The notes under the pieces were generated by a model that was not told the origin of the DNA, ran no database searches, and was given only the letters and a program-made list of their open reading frames with translations. The position numbers were made by a program, and so were the translations under genes. From contig JAQJVL010000162.1 of the NCBI GenBank assembly GCA_035578905.1, forward strand, positions 248,001 through 312,000: a stretch of 64,000 bases of DNA, given 5' to 3'. The stretch comes from Stictocephala bisonia (taxonomy: Eukaryota > Arthropoda > Insecta > Hemiptera > Membracidae). Of the stretch, positions 1 through 12,640 are shown in pieces. Within the stretch, counting starts at the first letter, position 1, and each line of letters starts with the position of its first letter.

Positions 1-1148
1 GTTTTCAAAGTAAATCTATTAAATACCATATAATGATTCAAAATCATTATGAAACATTTTTTCACTACTCTTACTCATAAAAAACTGTATTAGCTATAAA
101 AACAATCAAATTACCAATTCTTGGTTTGGATTTTTAATGCATAACGGATTGATCATACATTAAAATTTGGAGTTCAGAAATTTTATGGCTATTTAAAAAT
201 GGCGGTCGCTTGTATTTTTTAGCTCAAAATATCTTGTAAACTTTTAGGTTCATTGATTTTAAACAAAAACAATAATTTTTAGTTCATTTTATTTCAAATA
301 TATTGGTACTTTATTTTATTTATAGTCGATTGTTAGTGGACTTTTGGTAAAAAGTGTATTTTGCTGCATTATCTGTATGCTGTAAATACTTTCAGTAAAA
401 TAATTTGTTTACAAAACCTCCACTAATAATAGATTTATATTATAAATAAAAGTACAATTATATTTTTAATAAAATTAGTAACACATTTTTGATTGTGTGT
501 AAAATTGATGGACCTGACAATTCACAAAATATTTTAATTTCAAATTTTAAAACTACCGCTATTTTGAAATGGCTAAAGATAGCTCAATAGCTATTAACAT
601 AATGTTTATTAGAATTAAGTTATAGCATAATGTAAAATTACAAGTTAGTCAGTAAAGTTGTTCTTTAATTATTAATTGTTTTGTAAAACACACAAAGATA
701 CCGATAGACACTAAACGAAGCATAATTCGGTAAAACGTCATTCCTCATTTTGTGCTCTAAATTATAAGTATAATCCAAAATTATATAGACATGGCAACAT
801 TTTAAATACACCCTGTACAGATAAGATGTACAAAAATAAGTTTGACTCATGACTTTTAAACTGATTCCTGCACTGGTATACCGTTCAAACAGATAAAGCA
901 ACGGATAATGCAACTTTCCTTTCATGGTCAGCCATATAGTACTGGTCTGAAAATTAAATCAGGGTTTTCCTCTCTTAAATGAACATCTGAGAGATAATAG
1001 ACAGCTGGGTCTCCTGTATTAAAAAAATATTGTAATTTGGAGATTCGTTTTGAGGATAAGTAGAGTGGTTCTTGTTGAATGCTTGGTGTGGTAGTTTAGA
1101 TATATTTTTTCTCCATTTGCGTGTGGTTGATCATCCTTATTCAAAGAT
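1..1148. other. AT-rich DNA, no gene recognised
   Basis: No supported gene. The only reading frames are short and AT-driven. Nothing else could be assigned. Confidence 0.6.
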
Positions 1149-1441
1149 AATTGAAGACCAGAATAGCTTATTGAGCTAAGTGCCAATTTTTCACATTTTC
1201 ACTTTTTCCACGCAAAATGGTCTATGAACAGAGGCCGTTTCCCTGCTAAGTGAGCTATGTTCCAATCTCAACTGATTTAGTTGCTATGGTCTCCGCAAGA
1301 ATGCGTTGCCTGTATCTCCATAGTAGTTCGTCGTGCTAAATGTACTAAGTGCCAACTTGTTGCTGCAGCCATTTTGACTGCATTCACTTGTCATTTTGTG
1401 AACTGTTATGTTTGTTTCTCATGCAATAGTTGTATTTAACG

Positions 1442-1615
1442 ATGGATATGAACAATACTATAGCATTTGATGATGAAGAGCGTATTAGTTGGAGAAAACA
1501 ACAGCAAAAGGCTAGATTAAGCGGCAAAGTGTACCTCACACAGAAGGAAAAGAAACTGAAAACCTGTTTGCTTGTATATGTTTCTCACTTCCTGTGGAAT
1601 AATGGACAATATTGA
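1442..1615 (+). pseudogene. 5' remnant of transposon-encoded protein
   Basis: This short frame begins at an ATG at 1442 (MDMNNTIAFDDEERISW) and runs 57 codons into a stop at 1615. It is rich in Lys, Arg and Gln after residue 15, as an N-terminal basic region would be. It lies inside the TIR element and overlaps the next frame by about 40 bases in a different phase. The two are probably the start and end of one gene, joined by an internal deletion or frameshift near 1560-1600. I do not recognise a domain in this piece by itself. It is not expected to make a working protein. Confidence 0.5.
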
Positions 1616-2108
1616 GCATAAGTTTTTACTGAGTGGCCACAGCTATTCCTCTGCTGACAGGGATTTTGGTTTGATAGAAAAAAGGGCAAAGGTTTCAAAA
1701 ATGGAAGTTGTAACAGATGTTATACAAGTAATTAAGAGTGCAAGGACAATCAAACCATTTAAAACTATTGAAATGGTCGACAAATTTTTTAACTTTGACG
1801 CTGCTTCAAAAAAATTTCTAAACACAAAAACACTAGGTATTTCAAAGTTAACTTCCCTGAGAATCACCAAGGACGAACATGGATATGTTTTGTACAAAAA
1901 AAGCTACAGTGAACTAGAGTCATGGAACAGGTGCTACGTCTTTCAAGATGGAGTGACTGTGGAGGACATTAAAAATTTGCAGCTAGAAAAACTAGAAGGA
2001 AACTTGCCAATTTCAGAGGCCAAAAAGAAAGACTCATCGGCAATGATTCCTTTTCTAAAAGAAGAAAACAAAGAATTCTACCGGGGATTATGTGGCACAA
2101 TGGGCTAG
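1578..2108 (+). pseudogene. C-terminal part of DUF7869-like transposon protein
   Basis: The frame from ATG 1578 gives about 176 residues; a second in-frame ATG lies at 1602. Near its start it reads EHKFLLSGHSYSSADRDFG, followed by LIEKR. This resembles the end of the DUF7869 domain, a family of uncharacterised proteins abundant in arthropods and hydrozoans that has a DDE-nuclease-like core, as I recall it. The upstream catalytic part is absent. The remaining ~140 residues are lysine-rich with a FYRGL motif near the C-terminus, a layout I associate with the tail of the same proteins. The setting between perfect TIRs supports a transposase-like origin. The family call rests on memory and needs an HMM search. 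The frame is open but N-terminally truncated, so it is probably not functional. Confidence 0.55.
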
Positions 2109-2834
2109 GCTAATACAACCTTGGACTGTATTAACTTTTTGAACGGTTGAAATTTGTCTAATTTTGTCAATGGTTACTGGTACTTCAGTTATTTTTATTG
2201 TTCAGACAGATTTTAAATACATATTTTTGAGTTCCTAGTTTTCTTTTGTTACTAACCCACTAGTGATATTACCTCAAACCTATCTTAGTTACAATGAAAA
2301 AAAAAACTCAAACTTAGGCTAACAATGTAAATGAATAGAATCATTGCTTAGAAATAAAAGCATGAATATGGTCAAGAGGTAGTGAAACTTGTTTTAAAAT
2401 TCAAGTGATATTGATTTATAAAACAAAGTTATGTTTATATTGTAAAAACAATATAAAGAAATAAAAAAGGAGATATTTTAATTGGTGGAGTTAGCACAAA
2501 AAGCATGAATGCACAACATGGACTTAGTACAATAAGCATGAAACTATACTCTGGACATAAAATGTTCTGATGAAATATTTTTTTTCTAAGTTAATTATTA
2601 ACTTTTAAGCTTTAAACTTTAAAACTTGTTTTTTGTGTTTAAATTACACAAATGAAAAATTTAAGTACTATACTGAATATGTTATTCAAGGAAAAAAACA
2701 GTTATTATGTGTTTTCCACAAATTTGCTTTTTGGCACTTAGCTCAATAAGCTATTCTGGTCTTCAATTGTAGACATTTCCAAATTTAATTAGAAAATTTT
2801 AGGAAACATCCTATACTACTGAAAATATAGCACT

Positions 2835-2958
2835 TTAACCGTTAGTTCACTACCACTAGTTTTGTTAGGTTATGTTAGGTTAGGTTAGGTTAGGTTAGGT
2901 TAGGTTTGATTATGTTAGGTTAACCTAAGTTATAGTTAAGGCAGTGAATTAACGTAAA
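2835..2958. repeat. (TTAGG)n tract inside a small inverted repeat
   Basis: Positions 2865-2919 hold about nine TTAGG units with a few TTATG variants, on the + strand. TTAGG is the canonical insect telomere repeat. The tract is flanked by an imperfect inverted pair, ccgttagttcactacc at about 2839 and its near complement ggcagtgaattaacg at 2940. This suggests a small palindromic element carrying the tract rather than a telomere. A shorter related run lies near 6570-6600. Confidence 0.75.
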
Positions 2959-3414
2959 AGATCCAAAATATATGTGATTTTTATATTACTCGAGTTTAAA
3001 CTTTCCACTAAAATAGCTATTAGTTATATCAGTTAGTTTTGGAGAAGACCAATACTGTATTGCAAGAAAACAAGTTGTTTAAATAAATAAATAATGTAGA
3101 TGATCTAAAATTTATCGTGATCTGAAAAATGTCAGTAATACGAGATGTAGAAGTAATTGAAAAATGTACGTGATACTACTTTTGTACTATTTACTGTACT
3201 ATGGTAAACTAATTGTACTACCAATCCTTCAACGAGAGGGTCAAATTTGTTATGAAAATGTAGTAAACATGTTTTTTTTTTTTATATATAAGAATTACAT
3301 TATAAAGGGTCACCTAACTGGGTTACAACGTGTTTAGTCAAGTTTTTGTTAGCTCTCTCAAAAAATAGAAAAACGTTATTTTATTGCATTATTAGGCTGT
3401 TGTGTAGGGTATTT

Positions 3415-3650
3415 AACTGAGTATGAGCTTTATAATTAGCTGAAAATCAAACCAATACCACGTGGTTCTGATTTCAAGTTAAGTTAAAGGTAACTGTAGT
3501 TACCCTGATAAATAAATGGTTCTGCACTTAGTAACAGTTAACAAAGACTACATTCATTTATCACAGTCAACACACTCATTCCCCCTCAAATTTACCCGTA
3601 TCTCTACGATCAGCGCCTTACCAATAAGCAATACTATCATTTTATTACTT
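3415..3650 (+). mobile_element. SINE A, 3' fragment
   Basis: This diverged 3' part of the SINE A family contains the box ccacgtggttctgatttc, the stretch ending in gtaacagttaacaaagacta, and a 3' end with a gatcagcgccttaccaataa-type tail. It aligns by eye with the fuller copies at 16961, 21868 and 49655. It is 5' truncated. Confidence 0.65.
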
Positions 3651-4131
3651 CAAAATCAATTAATGTAAATACTAATGATTGTTTTATCTTAAGAATCGGG
3701 AAAACAAATTTCAGATCAAAGTATTAGTTTAATGTCATTATATCATAATACAGCATTCTCTTTCATTAAAATGAGTTAGGTAAATCCAGATCTAATTGAT
3801 AAAAACCAGATTAATTTAATGTCTCTCAAGTTACAAATCCTCATCTTCGGGAGTTTATCTTACTCTGGTATTTTGATTTCATGACGTCGTCTCCAGCTCT
3901 GTAAGACGTGTTACATAATTAAACAGTTTACTTCTCTTATTTCAGCTACTTCTTTATTCATTGGGTGTTAGATTCCTTGGTTCATTATTACTTTTATTTA
4001 TTTTTTTAATACTCTCTTAGATTATACTTTGTGAACAATTTATCGATGATAAAATAAATATTATTAATTGATTATTAGAGCTTCTGCTAAGGTATGCTCC
4101 TGGTAAAAATAAAAACGCATCTAATTAAAAA

Positions 4132-4274
<143 letters not shown>

Positions 4275-5629
4275 TTAGTATAAAGTTAATAATTTGTAGA
4301 AATATTTTAAATTATAAATCATTCTTCATCAACTATATTTAAATACTCGATTAGCATGCCTTTTTTTAGTGAACTTAATGAAATCAAAGACATTCCTCGT
4401 TTCAGACTGTTAATGTTTCAAATTAAGTGCCTCTTAGTTTATTAGGTGATCATCGAAAATTTCCTTTTACTGTAATTCTTCTTGTCGTTGGATATTTTGT
4501 TAGAAATATGAAGTTTATCAAACAATAAAGTGTTGAGTAAAATAATGATTAAAAATTGTATTGTTCACTTGAAATTGTTGGTAAACTGTTCTAAAGGTCT
4601 GTTCGGAATTGTTCCCAGTAAATGCGAGGCGTACGACAATTGTTTTGAGTTATACTTGCATAAAAATACTATTTTCTTTTACTGCATAATTATGACAAAA
4701 ATTATAAATATATTTATACAATTCTATTATGGAAGAGTAGTATTACTGACATATTCTCAGATCTCTATTAACAAGAAGGTTCCGGGAAAGCTCACCCACG
4801 ATAAATTCGTTACAAGATCTGTAAGCCCTTAACGACCCGTGAATGTAGAAGATATATTTATATCAATCAGCAGCTTTTAGAAATCTCTCCTGTGTTGATT
4901 TTTGGAAAGTATTTTTCATTTATAACCAAAACGTCCATTTGTAAGTCCGAATTACGGTGGTTTCTTTGGCAGATATCGTCATATATTACAAAAAGTGTTT
5001 CATATATACATGCAATAAAGTTCCGAAACTACACTCGAATGATTTATGGAAGCATTTAAACTATATAATTAACTAGCCGACAGCCCTTAATTCAATAAGG
5101 ATGGGTCACATTTATTATTTTACAGTTTAGAAAACCCTTATAAGCCTACTTAGGGGAATGCAAAGTAGTGAAATTATGTAAGAGTTAGTAGAAACTACCT
5201 TAAACATTTCACAACGAAAACCAAATAAACCAATCTTTTGTGTTTTGTTTATATTCTTCTGCTGTTTGAACTTAATCCTACCACTAAATTAATGCCCATG
5301 CAACTGGTACTCATATGGAAAAAAGGAATTATTGAGGGGCTGTTTCTACCCTTTACGAATGAAACATCAAGAGATCCCTTTCTAAAGGTAGTTAGTTTAT
5401 GACGCAAAAGAATGGTGATGACTTTTTCCTTCCAAATTTCATGAACATCTGTTTATTGGTGCCGGAGATTTCGTGATGAGGGAGACATCGTTTTTGTAAT
5501 TTATATATTTAGATTTAAAGCATTATAAAAATGTATTTAATTATATAATTTTGAATTCAATATAAATTCAACAATTATCAACCTCTAGCTTTATTAGAAG
5601 TTTACAGACTGAAAAATTAGTTTATAGCT

Positions 5630-5653
5630 AAAAAAAAAAAAAAAAAAAAAAAA
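5630..5653 (+). repeat. Poly-A tract (24 A)
   Basis: An uninterrupted A run, possibly the tail of an old retroposed copy. No body with a recognisable retroelement was found upstream. Confidence 0.9.
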
Positions 5654-7250
5654 TTAAATTACAAATATCGTAGAATTGATTTTTGGTAGAATAATATAGA
5701 TATTATTTAAATTAATTCATGTAATAGTGAATACTAACACTTTCCTTCACACTAAAAGTTTTTGTTTTACAGCTTAAAACTGATCTATTACTGTAGTATT
5801 ATTTTTTTTAGTTGAATTCGCGTTTTTAGAAGTGTTGCCAGTTTTGTGTCTCAAAATTAATATGTGTAATATAAAATATAATCTCAGTTATTCACTATTC
5901 ACTTAGGTGGTTATATACTTCTACTATGTATAGTGGTTATATTTAGTAGATTTATACTAAATAAATAGGCAATACAAACACACATTTTATATTGGCTATT
6001 TAAAATCTGGACGTCCTTAAAAAAGCTACCCTATCGTTAATAAGTCCTATTATTAAATTAAAATAAAGATTGTCAGTTGAATTAAGCGTGTTTCAATAAT
6101 AAAAAACGGTTAACCAATCCGCTTGGTAAATATTATCATTGTAAAAATGCCAAATTGAGAAGCTCAGCGATGATCGGTGAAAGGTTTTCCAATAAATGAC
6201 GAGTGATCTTCCCTTTAACGAACACTGAGATGTTCAGCATTTATAACTTGACTGAGTTTTTGCAATTAAAGATCGTAGTTTATTTTAAAATTAATATTTT
6301 TTATACCTTTCATAACGCTGTTTTTGTTAATTAGTTAAACTAATCATATATTACAATCGAATCTGCAGGGGGTACTTTTGAGTTTCCAGGTATGATTGAA
6401 AAGCTACTGTCGTGGAGAATCGCAAAAATTGGCCACTATACGATCTTTGTGAATACCAACTATTAACCATTAAAAGATAAGTAACTTGCTTACAGTTGCC
6501 TTAGGGACGACCGGCAGCCGTTCCGGAGGCCATGCACCCCAATTTAAAACACAAGTTTAGACAGGATATATTAATTTAGGTTATGTTAGGTTTGTTATGT
6601 GAAAGTATTTTTTATGTGCAAAAAATACTTATAAGCCTACAGTAATAAAAAAAAAATCTTTGTTAAAAAAATATAATTTTCTCATATACAAGAATTTTCC
6701 AATTTTCCGTGGAAAAGCGATTTTCCACTTGATGAAATTATATAATCTGCTAATCTAACTCGATTGAAACAACTGTGATACTGAAAATTTCATTTTCTTT
6801 TAGTTGAGTAGAAATTACATAATTACCATCAAATTTCCCTTAGTACTGAGTCAGCCCCAAATTTGCTCTGTAGAACAATGCTTTAGTTAAGCCATAAACA
6901 AGCCTCGCCTGCGGTTTGTTTGGTTGTTAAGTGAGCCAGGAATGTATCATGGTGGTACAAGTTGATGCCCATATGTTTGCAGGTTGGTTAATAATTAGGC
7001 ACCTGCTAGTTTGTGTAACTGCATGACGTAAACTTTATCGCATAAATCTTAAGAATCCGCTACACCTATATTGTATCTATGGAACAACGCCATGTTGGAT
7101 TTCATTCCCTTCTTAAGGCCTATGTTAAATTCAAATTAAATCTCTAATTATGGACGTGAACTTTTTAAATTGACCTTATTTGAAAGAAAACAAATTCGTC
7201 TAGAGCGTCTTGGGATCAACATTTAAATTTCAACGATTAATTATTCTTGA

Positions 7251-7293
7251 TATACAAACTATTGTCATCGTTTGTATAACAATAGTTTGTATA
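7251..7293. repeat. 15-bp perfect inverted repeat
   Basis: tatacaaactattgt at 7251-7265 is exactly reverse-complementary to 7279-7293, with a 13-nt spacer. It would form a stable hairpin and may be a MITE end or a replication by-product. Confidence 0.85.
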
Positions 7294-8356
7294 TAAAAAA
7301 TATTTAAGCTATAAATAAAAAGTATGTATAAAAATGATATTTAAATAAAATTAAGCAGAATTGTATTTTCGTTTATGTATGCAGTTTGTATTATACAAAT
7401 TTAAGTGTTTATTTTGATTTATTGTTCTGATGATAATTGCAGCAGATGCCGAGTGGTTTGGCACACAAAAACTGTTATTCAAGTGGCTAGAATGTTTCTG
7501 TTATTGTACATATAGTAATAACAGATAATAAAACTGGACACGGTACAGGACACTGTGACCGGTAATATTTCTAAGTTGTACTATGTTATATGATTATTGT
7601 AAACATGTATTGAAGGAATAAATCATTTATTCATTTATTCAGTTTATAATCTATATTTTAAATAAACAAAAAACAAAATATATACTAGGAGGCATTAGTC
7701 ATACTTGATTTTAAAAACATGTTGGAATTTAAAATATTTACGTTCAAAAATGGAAGAGCAGTAAAATGCTATACATGATGTGATAAGAACAGTCTATAAA
7801 CAATACGAAACAGAAATGTAAAAGATAATATAAACAATAAAAAAATATAACATGTTTAGTTATATACTTATTCACTATAAGAGTCAGGTCGGGTATGAAA
7901 CGGGTGCGTTTAAGTTGTTGTTAGGGTTGAGGCTGACTTCTATCGTCACGACATTGGTTGTAGCATTCCCAAACTCCTCGTAGTTCCGGAATTTGCTGCA
8001 AGAGCGCCCTAAAGTAAAGTCGGGACATTCGATGAATAAACACTAATAATCAAAACCATAAAATACAAATAACAGTATTGGTTAGTAGTTCCATCAATAT
8101 CTGCAATAGCTAAACAGGTAGCTAACGTCTCTGATCTACTTTAACACATATATGACTTAAAAGGACTGAGTATATATAATATATAGATGTTTCTCTTTTG
8201 AATATAAATTGAACGAGAGCCTTTTAAAATATGCTGGATGTTGCGAGTGACATTATAAATATTTAAGCAGAATTACACATAGGCATGATGATATTGTTGT
8301 GAACGGAGCCCCGGGGATGATACGTAGATGTCGGTAACTGGCTCCTGCTGTCCTGA

Positions 8357-8377
8357 AGCTACCCCTAGAGGGTAGCT
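8357..8377. repeat. GC-rich hairpin
   Basis: agctaccc (8357-8364) pairs perfectly with gggtagct (8370-8377) around a 5-nt loop. It sits in a locally GC-rich patch, 8300-8400, that has no convincing reading frame. Confidence 0.6.
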
Positions 8378-8599
8378 CCGGGCACGACTGCTCTCTGGTA
8401 CATGAATGTTTAATCACCTGCCTCCTTGCGTATTCTGAATTATTCTAACTCAGAACAGCTGACGTCTAGACCACTTAACTTACCTATTCCTCAGCGTTAT
8501 ATTTGACATACTGAGACAGTTTTTATTATAAACACAGAAATATTAAAAACAATTACGATACTTTCTTATTAGCGTTCATAATTAAAACGGCCTTTGTAG

Positions 8600-8830
8600 A
8601 GGAAGGGGTGAATATGAGGGGTTTATAAGGGTAATTGTAGAAGAAAGAGTGTACTAACTAACGTTAACTGTTTCTTAGGAAAAACCATTTATTAATAATC
8701 CTAAGAGCCAGGGCATATTTGGTATCTACAGTTATGTGGTATATTATAGTTATATGTGGTATTTGCACCACATAGTATTGATCTGACTGTCAGCTAATTG
8801 ACAAGTCTGATAATCAGTTCTCTTCCCTAC
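8600..8830 (-). mobile_element. SINE A, reverse-oriented fragment
   Basis: Read on the minus strand, this matches the SINE A 3' half: tcagctaattgacaagtctg, a ccagggc box, and the poorly kept tail with aatatgaggggt. The internal B-box-like segment is degraded. The copy is 5' truncated and diverged. Confidence 0.6.
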
Positions 8831-8862
8831 AATTGTTACATCCCTTCACTGTCACAAATCTA

Positions 8863-8920
8863 ATCCCTCCCACCCACACATACATGTACAGTGGTATTGA
8901 CCATCCCATCCACAAAAATA
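8863..8920 (-). repeat. Monomer of the GGGTGGGT..ATACGTGTAT minisatellite
   Basis: cccacccacacatacatgta followed by cagtggtattgaccatccc is one or two diverged units of the minisatellite expanded at 40.26-40.64 kb, here in the opposite orientation. It marks a dispersed repeat family. Confidence 0.55.
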
Positions 8921-9407
8921 TGAATGTTTTTTCAAAGATACAGTAATATTCTTTTCGGTCCAATAAATATGTGATCAGCAATTGAAAATATTGAGCCGGG
9001 CACAATAGCTGGCCACAGAATGTACACACACTTCACCTGATCACCGAGCTCTTTCACCGACGTGGCTGAGTTATTGAATTGGTTTTGTACGTTTATTTAT
9101 CGTCTGGCTGTCACATCTATATTTGTCAGGAATAAAAATATTTATTTGGAATAAGGGGAAATATGAATAAAAATAAGCTGTTCTAAAAACACGGTTTTAC
9201 CAGAAAGGTAAGAAGTTATTTTTAACATACGTTTCTCATAAATGTTGACGTCATATTAATTATGAATATTTTAGGTATACGTGTTGGACTCAAACTATTT
9301 AAACAATTGTTGTTCGTGTGTTCTCAAAAGATAATTTACTATAACTGATATTAAGATTTAGATAAACTCTATCAATTATATGTGTATAGTGAATAATGGA
9401 AACAAGT

Positions 9408-9408
<1 letters not shown>

Positions 9409-9438
<30 letters not shown>
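9409..9438 (+). repeat. Poly-A tract (30 A)
   Basis: An uninterrupted A30 run, likely a retroposon tail or a microsatellite seeded by one. The 300 bases before it show no recognised element. Confidence 0.9.
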
Positions 9439-9441
<3 letters not shown>

Positions 9442-10073
9442 GTAATTTCTTACGTAGTAGGTTAGTTTTTTAAAATCTCTATCACATAAATGTTAGTGTG
9501 ACAAATTGTATTTATTTTGTTGGTTTTTACTCTAATATAAGTATGGGCTGGGATCACTAACTGACTCCCCTGAAAATGCTTTGCTTCTTTAGTACATCGT
9601 AGTGTCGTAACGTTTTGAAATTTGGACTGATGGTAGATTTAACCATGTTGACATCAGGAAAATTCAAACATTTTCATATTTCCAATAAATAATGGTTGAA
9701 AATGGAAAATTTACTATAAAAAATACATGAGCAACTTGGCCGGACAGAATATGGTTTTGTTCCAATGGCCATTTAAACACTAAAAATAAATTGAAGGTGC
9801 ACATGTGGCATATCATTTTTTTACGAGAAGAAAGTAGGATAGTAACGGTATCACATTTTGGTTGTGGGAGATAGTTTATATAAGCGTTAAACTGGAGTAA
9901 TAACTACTCGACACACAATCAGTACATTATTGGATGCACTTCTGTTTCTTTATTCTCTGTGTACAGCCGTGTAATCAAGACCGATTGGTATACTACATTC
10001 TAAGGCTACTGACACAAGATACATTTAAGTTTTGATCAATACATCCATATTTGTACATGGTAATCTATGTCCT
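9439..10073. other. No gene recognised
   Basis: AT-rich DNA without a supported reading frame, RNA gene or repeat. Confidence 0.5.
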
Positions 10074-11430
10074 GTACCGGGTCTTTTGACCGGTACATTT
10101 ATTTTTTTTTCGTCGTGGTCTGCCGGGCTGCCTGAGATCGCTCAGCCCTGCGTTTCGCGTACTTTGGTGGCCGTTGGCCCGGTTTCGTTCGTTCCTGGGT
10201 CCAGCTTCGGTCAGGTTGGCCTGTCTGTTCAGTTGTCTTGCGCTGCCTGCAGAATTTCGTTATGATCGGCTAGACACACTAAAACTCCAGGGTCCTCGAG
10301 TGGGACGTTCAGCCCTCGGCCTGCCGTCCGTGGAAGGTCGACCTTCTACACTGCCTGCCTGGCCTGAGGACCAAGTCGTAGAGCACATGTTGCGACTAAG
10401 CTGCCATTCCCTACATCTGGGTGTTTTCTTCAGTCCTCAGGTCAGTGCGTTCCATCTTTTTTCCCGGCGGCTGAGCTGGGGGTAGTGAATTTGTGAAATA
10501 AAAAGAAAAATAAAGGTGCCGAACTATTGAATGTGGCCTAGGCCTAAACTTGAACAGTGATTCTATTCAACACAGCCATTGGGGGACTTATATATTTTTT
10601 TTACTAAAGGAAAAAAAAAACTTTTAAAATACAAAAAGAACTTAGTGTTAATATTTATTGTTATTTATTTTTAATTAGTTTATTTTCTTGTTACATTTGT
10701 TTAGATTTTTATATTTGTTAGGTCCCCATTGTTAAATCATGTTATTATTTATTTATATGTTTAGGCCTAGTTATTGTTATTTATTTTTTTTGTTAAGTGT
10801 ATTAGGGGTGTTTGGAAGTGAATTTTTACTCGAACGGTACCGTGTTATATTTTCTTTTAAATTATTTAATTTTTAAACTTTCACCAAAAGGGGATTATTG
10901 TTAGCTTCTAATTCGGAGCTGCCCAGGGATTCCGGCTTACTCCCTGGCCCGGTGGAATTATGGGATGTGGGCTAAATTGCCGGCTTAATTGGGGTTATAA
11001 AAAATTTTATAAATTTGTTCACTTTTAAATTGTTAATTAATTTGGCTTACGTTTTGGGGTGTCTCGGGCTAAACTGCAGATAGGCCATGTAATTGTTCAC
11101 TTTGGTAGTTGTTGAGTTGTTGTTTTTGTAGCGTTTGTTCTTATTGTGTATTATCTTGTTAATTTCAGTGTTTATTGCTATTTATTTAAGTGCGAATTAA
11201 GATTGTGGCCTTCTGCCGTTTTGATTGATTATCATTTTGTTTTCTTGGGAATAAATCAGTTTTGCTCAGCTGCCGAGTTTTATTTGGACCCTCCAACTGC
11301 CACCCGTGATCCCATCGCTCGACTTGTTTTGAGCCATCCCCCAGTTGGCACGCTTTCCAGCTTTGGTGGGGGGGGGATGGGTCTCAGTCCAGCGAGGTTA
11401 AAGTTAGAGCTTATTCAACGCGTATAGCCT
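10074..11430 (+). mobile_element. GC-richer block, possible LTR-retroelement remnant
   Basis: Base composition jumps at 10074 and again at 10900-11420, unlike the flanks. The block opens with a hairpin (gtaccgg at 10074, ccggtac at 10090). It has short open frames at 10032-10265 and 10174-10485 that match nothing I know. The distal part looks LTR-like: a TATA-like ttataaaaaattttataaat near 10995, an ggaataaatcagttttgctc poly-A-signal region near 11250, and a G9 tract near 11370 that could be a polypurine tract. No second LTR, primer-binding site or pol motif was found. An untranslated host exon or CpG-rich regulatory block is an alternative. Confidence 0.3.
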
Positions 11431-11439
11431 CCGTTAATC

Positions 11440-12040
11440 AATTTGGGTAGTAACCACGAGCAGGTTGGTTAGTATTTGTGATCGACATAGGTAGCCACCC
11501 ACGATCAACATGGTAAGTGACCTATGATCAATATCAACTATCATCAACACACTAATAATTATCACATTAGTTAGCAACAGTGGTAAACCTTAATAGCAAC
11601 ACGCTAACCCTGATTAGCAACCGTGATTTACTTGGGTAGTCGCCCGTAATCAACTTTAGTAGCGACCGTCATCAACTTTCATAGCAACTGTGATCAGCTT
11701 GGGTAGTACCTATGATCAACTTTGGTAGCACTCGTGATCATGTTGGGTAGCAATTGCCACCCTTTCTCGGCTCTGGTAAGAACCGTGATCAGATTGGATA
11801 GCACACGTGATCAACTTTGGTAGCAACGGTGATCAGCTTAGATAGCATCTGTGATGAACTTTGGTAGGAACTGTGATTAGCTTGGGTAGCAATTGCCACC
11901 CTTGGATCGACTTTGGTAAGAACCATGATCAGATTGGATAGCACACGTGATCAACTGAGTAGCAACTGTAATCAACTTGGGTAGCCACCCATCATCAACT
12001 TGGGTAGCAACCGTGATCACCTTGAGTAATGGAGGGTTTG
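11440..12040. repeat. Degenerate ~22-24 bp minisatellite
   Basis: About 25 imperfect copies of a unit approximating gtagcaaccgtgatcaactt. Spacing varies from about 22 to 24 bp, with some higher-order duplication: the segment with caattgccaccctt occurs near 11750 and again near 11890. The reading frame starting near 11977 is a by-product of the array. Confidence 0.85.
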
Positions 12041-12640
12041 GGGGTGAAGCCCCTAACGTGCACAGTTACTTTAGAATAAAACACAATACATGCATTTATA
12101 TTTTTATATTACGTGACAAGTTCCAAGATGTAATATTGAAAAAATGGATCCATACTAGTTATACTTTTAAGTTCCTTCGTATTTTTTTACTTTTGCACGA
12201 TAGTACTATCCATCATACTTTGCAACATTACAGTTTCATTACGAAAATAATTTACTTTATGTGAAATATAAACGTTTACAAAATATTATTTGCTGAAATA
12301 TTTGAAAAATAAATGTATTTCCAATATTTTATATGTTTTTATCATGGTAAATCAAAGTAATTATCAAACATTGAAAAAACATTTCATTATATACATATAT
12401 AATATTGTAATATATTATATACATTAATTGTGTTCTTTATGGACATATAAGTCATATATTGACATTATAATGAAAGTATATAGTAAAATAAAAAAGCTAC
12501 TATATTTTCAATAATTTGTTTTATTCAGATGAATTTAAGACGACTTGTGCCTAGAAGTATGTTACGACGAAATATACTAGACAATCTCACTATAACACAG
12601 TTTCAAAGTAAATTTATATTCAATATTCAAAGTTTCAACT
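12041..12640. other. AT-rich spacer, no gene recognised
   Basis: Very AT-rich with short TA-rich palindromes around 12390-12425. No supported gene. Confidence 0.55.

Larger units (their letters stand above)
1149..2768 (+). mobile_element. DNA transposon with perfect 38-bp TIRs, internally deleted
   Basis: The segments 1149-1186 and 2731-2768 are perfect 38-bp inverted repeats; the inner end of each arm reads gctaagtgccaa. The outermost four bases are AATT on both sides. Because AATT is its own complement, it could be a 4-bp target duplication, leaving 34-bp TIRs. The element is 1.62 kb and encloses two overlapping reading frames from one decayed gene (1442-1615 and 1578-2108). Sub-terminal DNA contains further partial copies of the TIR core near 1246 and 1340. 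The 3' part is non-coding and AT-rich. The superfamily is not clear from the ends alone. The likely state is a non-autonomous copy that has lost the middle of its gene. Confidence 0.85.
4275..8599. other. Long stretch with no supported gene
   Basis: AT-rich DNA with only short, non-conserved reading frames. The small structures seen are listed separately (poly-A at 5630, inverted repeat at 7251, hairpin at 8357). A short GC-richer patch at 6510-6535 and another at 7885-8020 carry no recognisable product. Confidence 0.55.
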
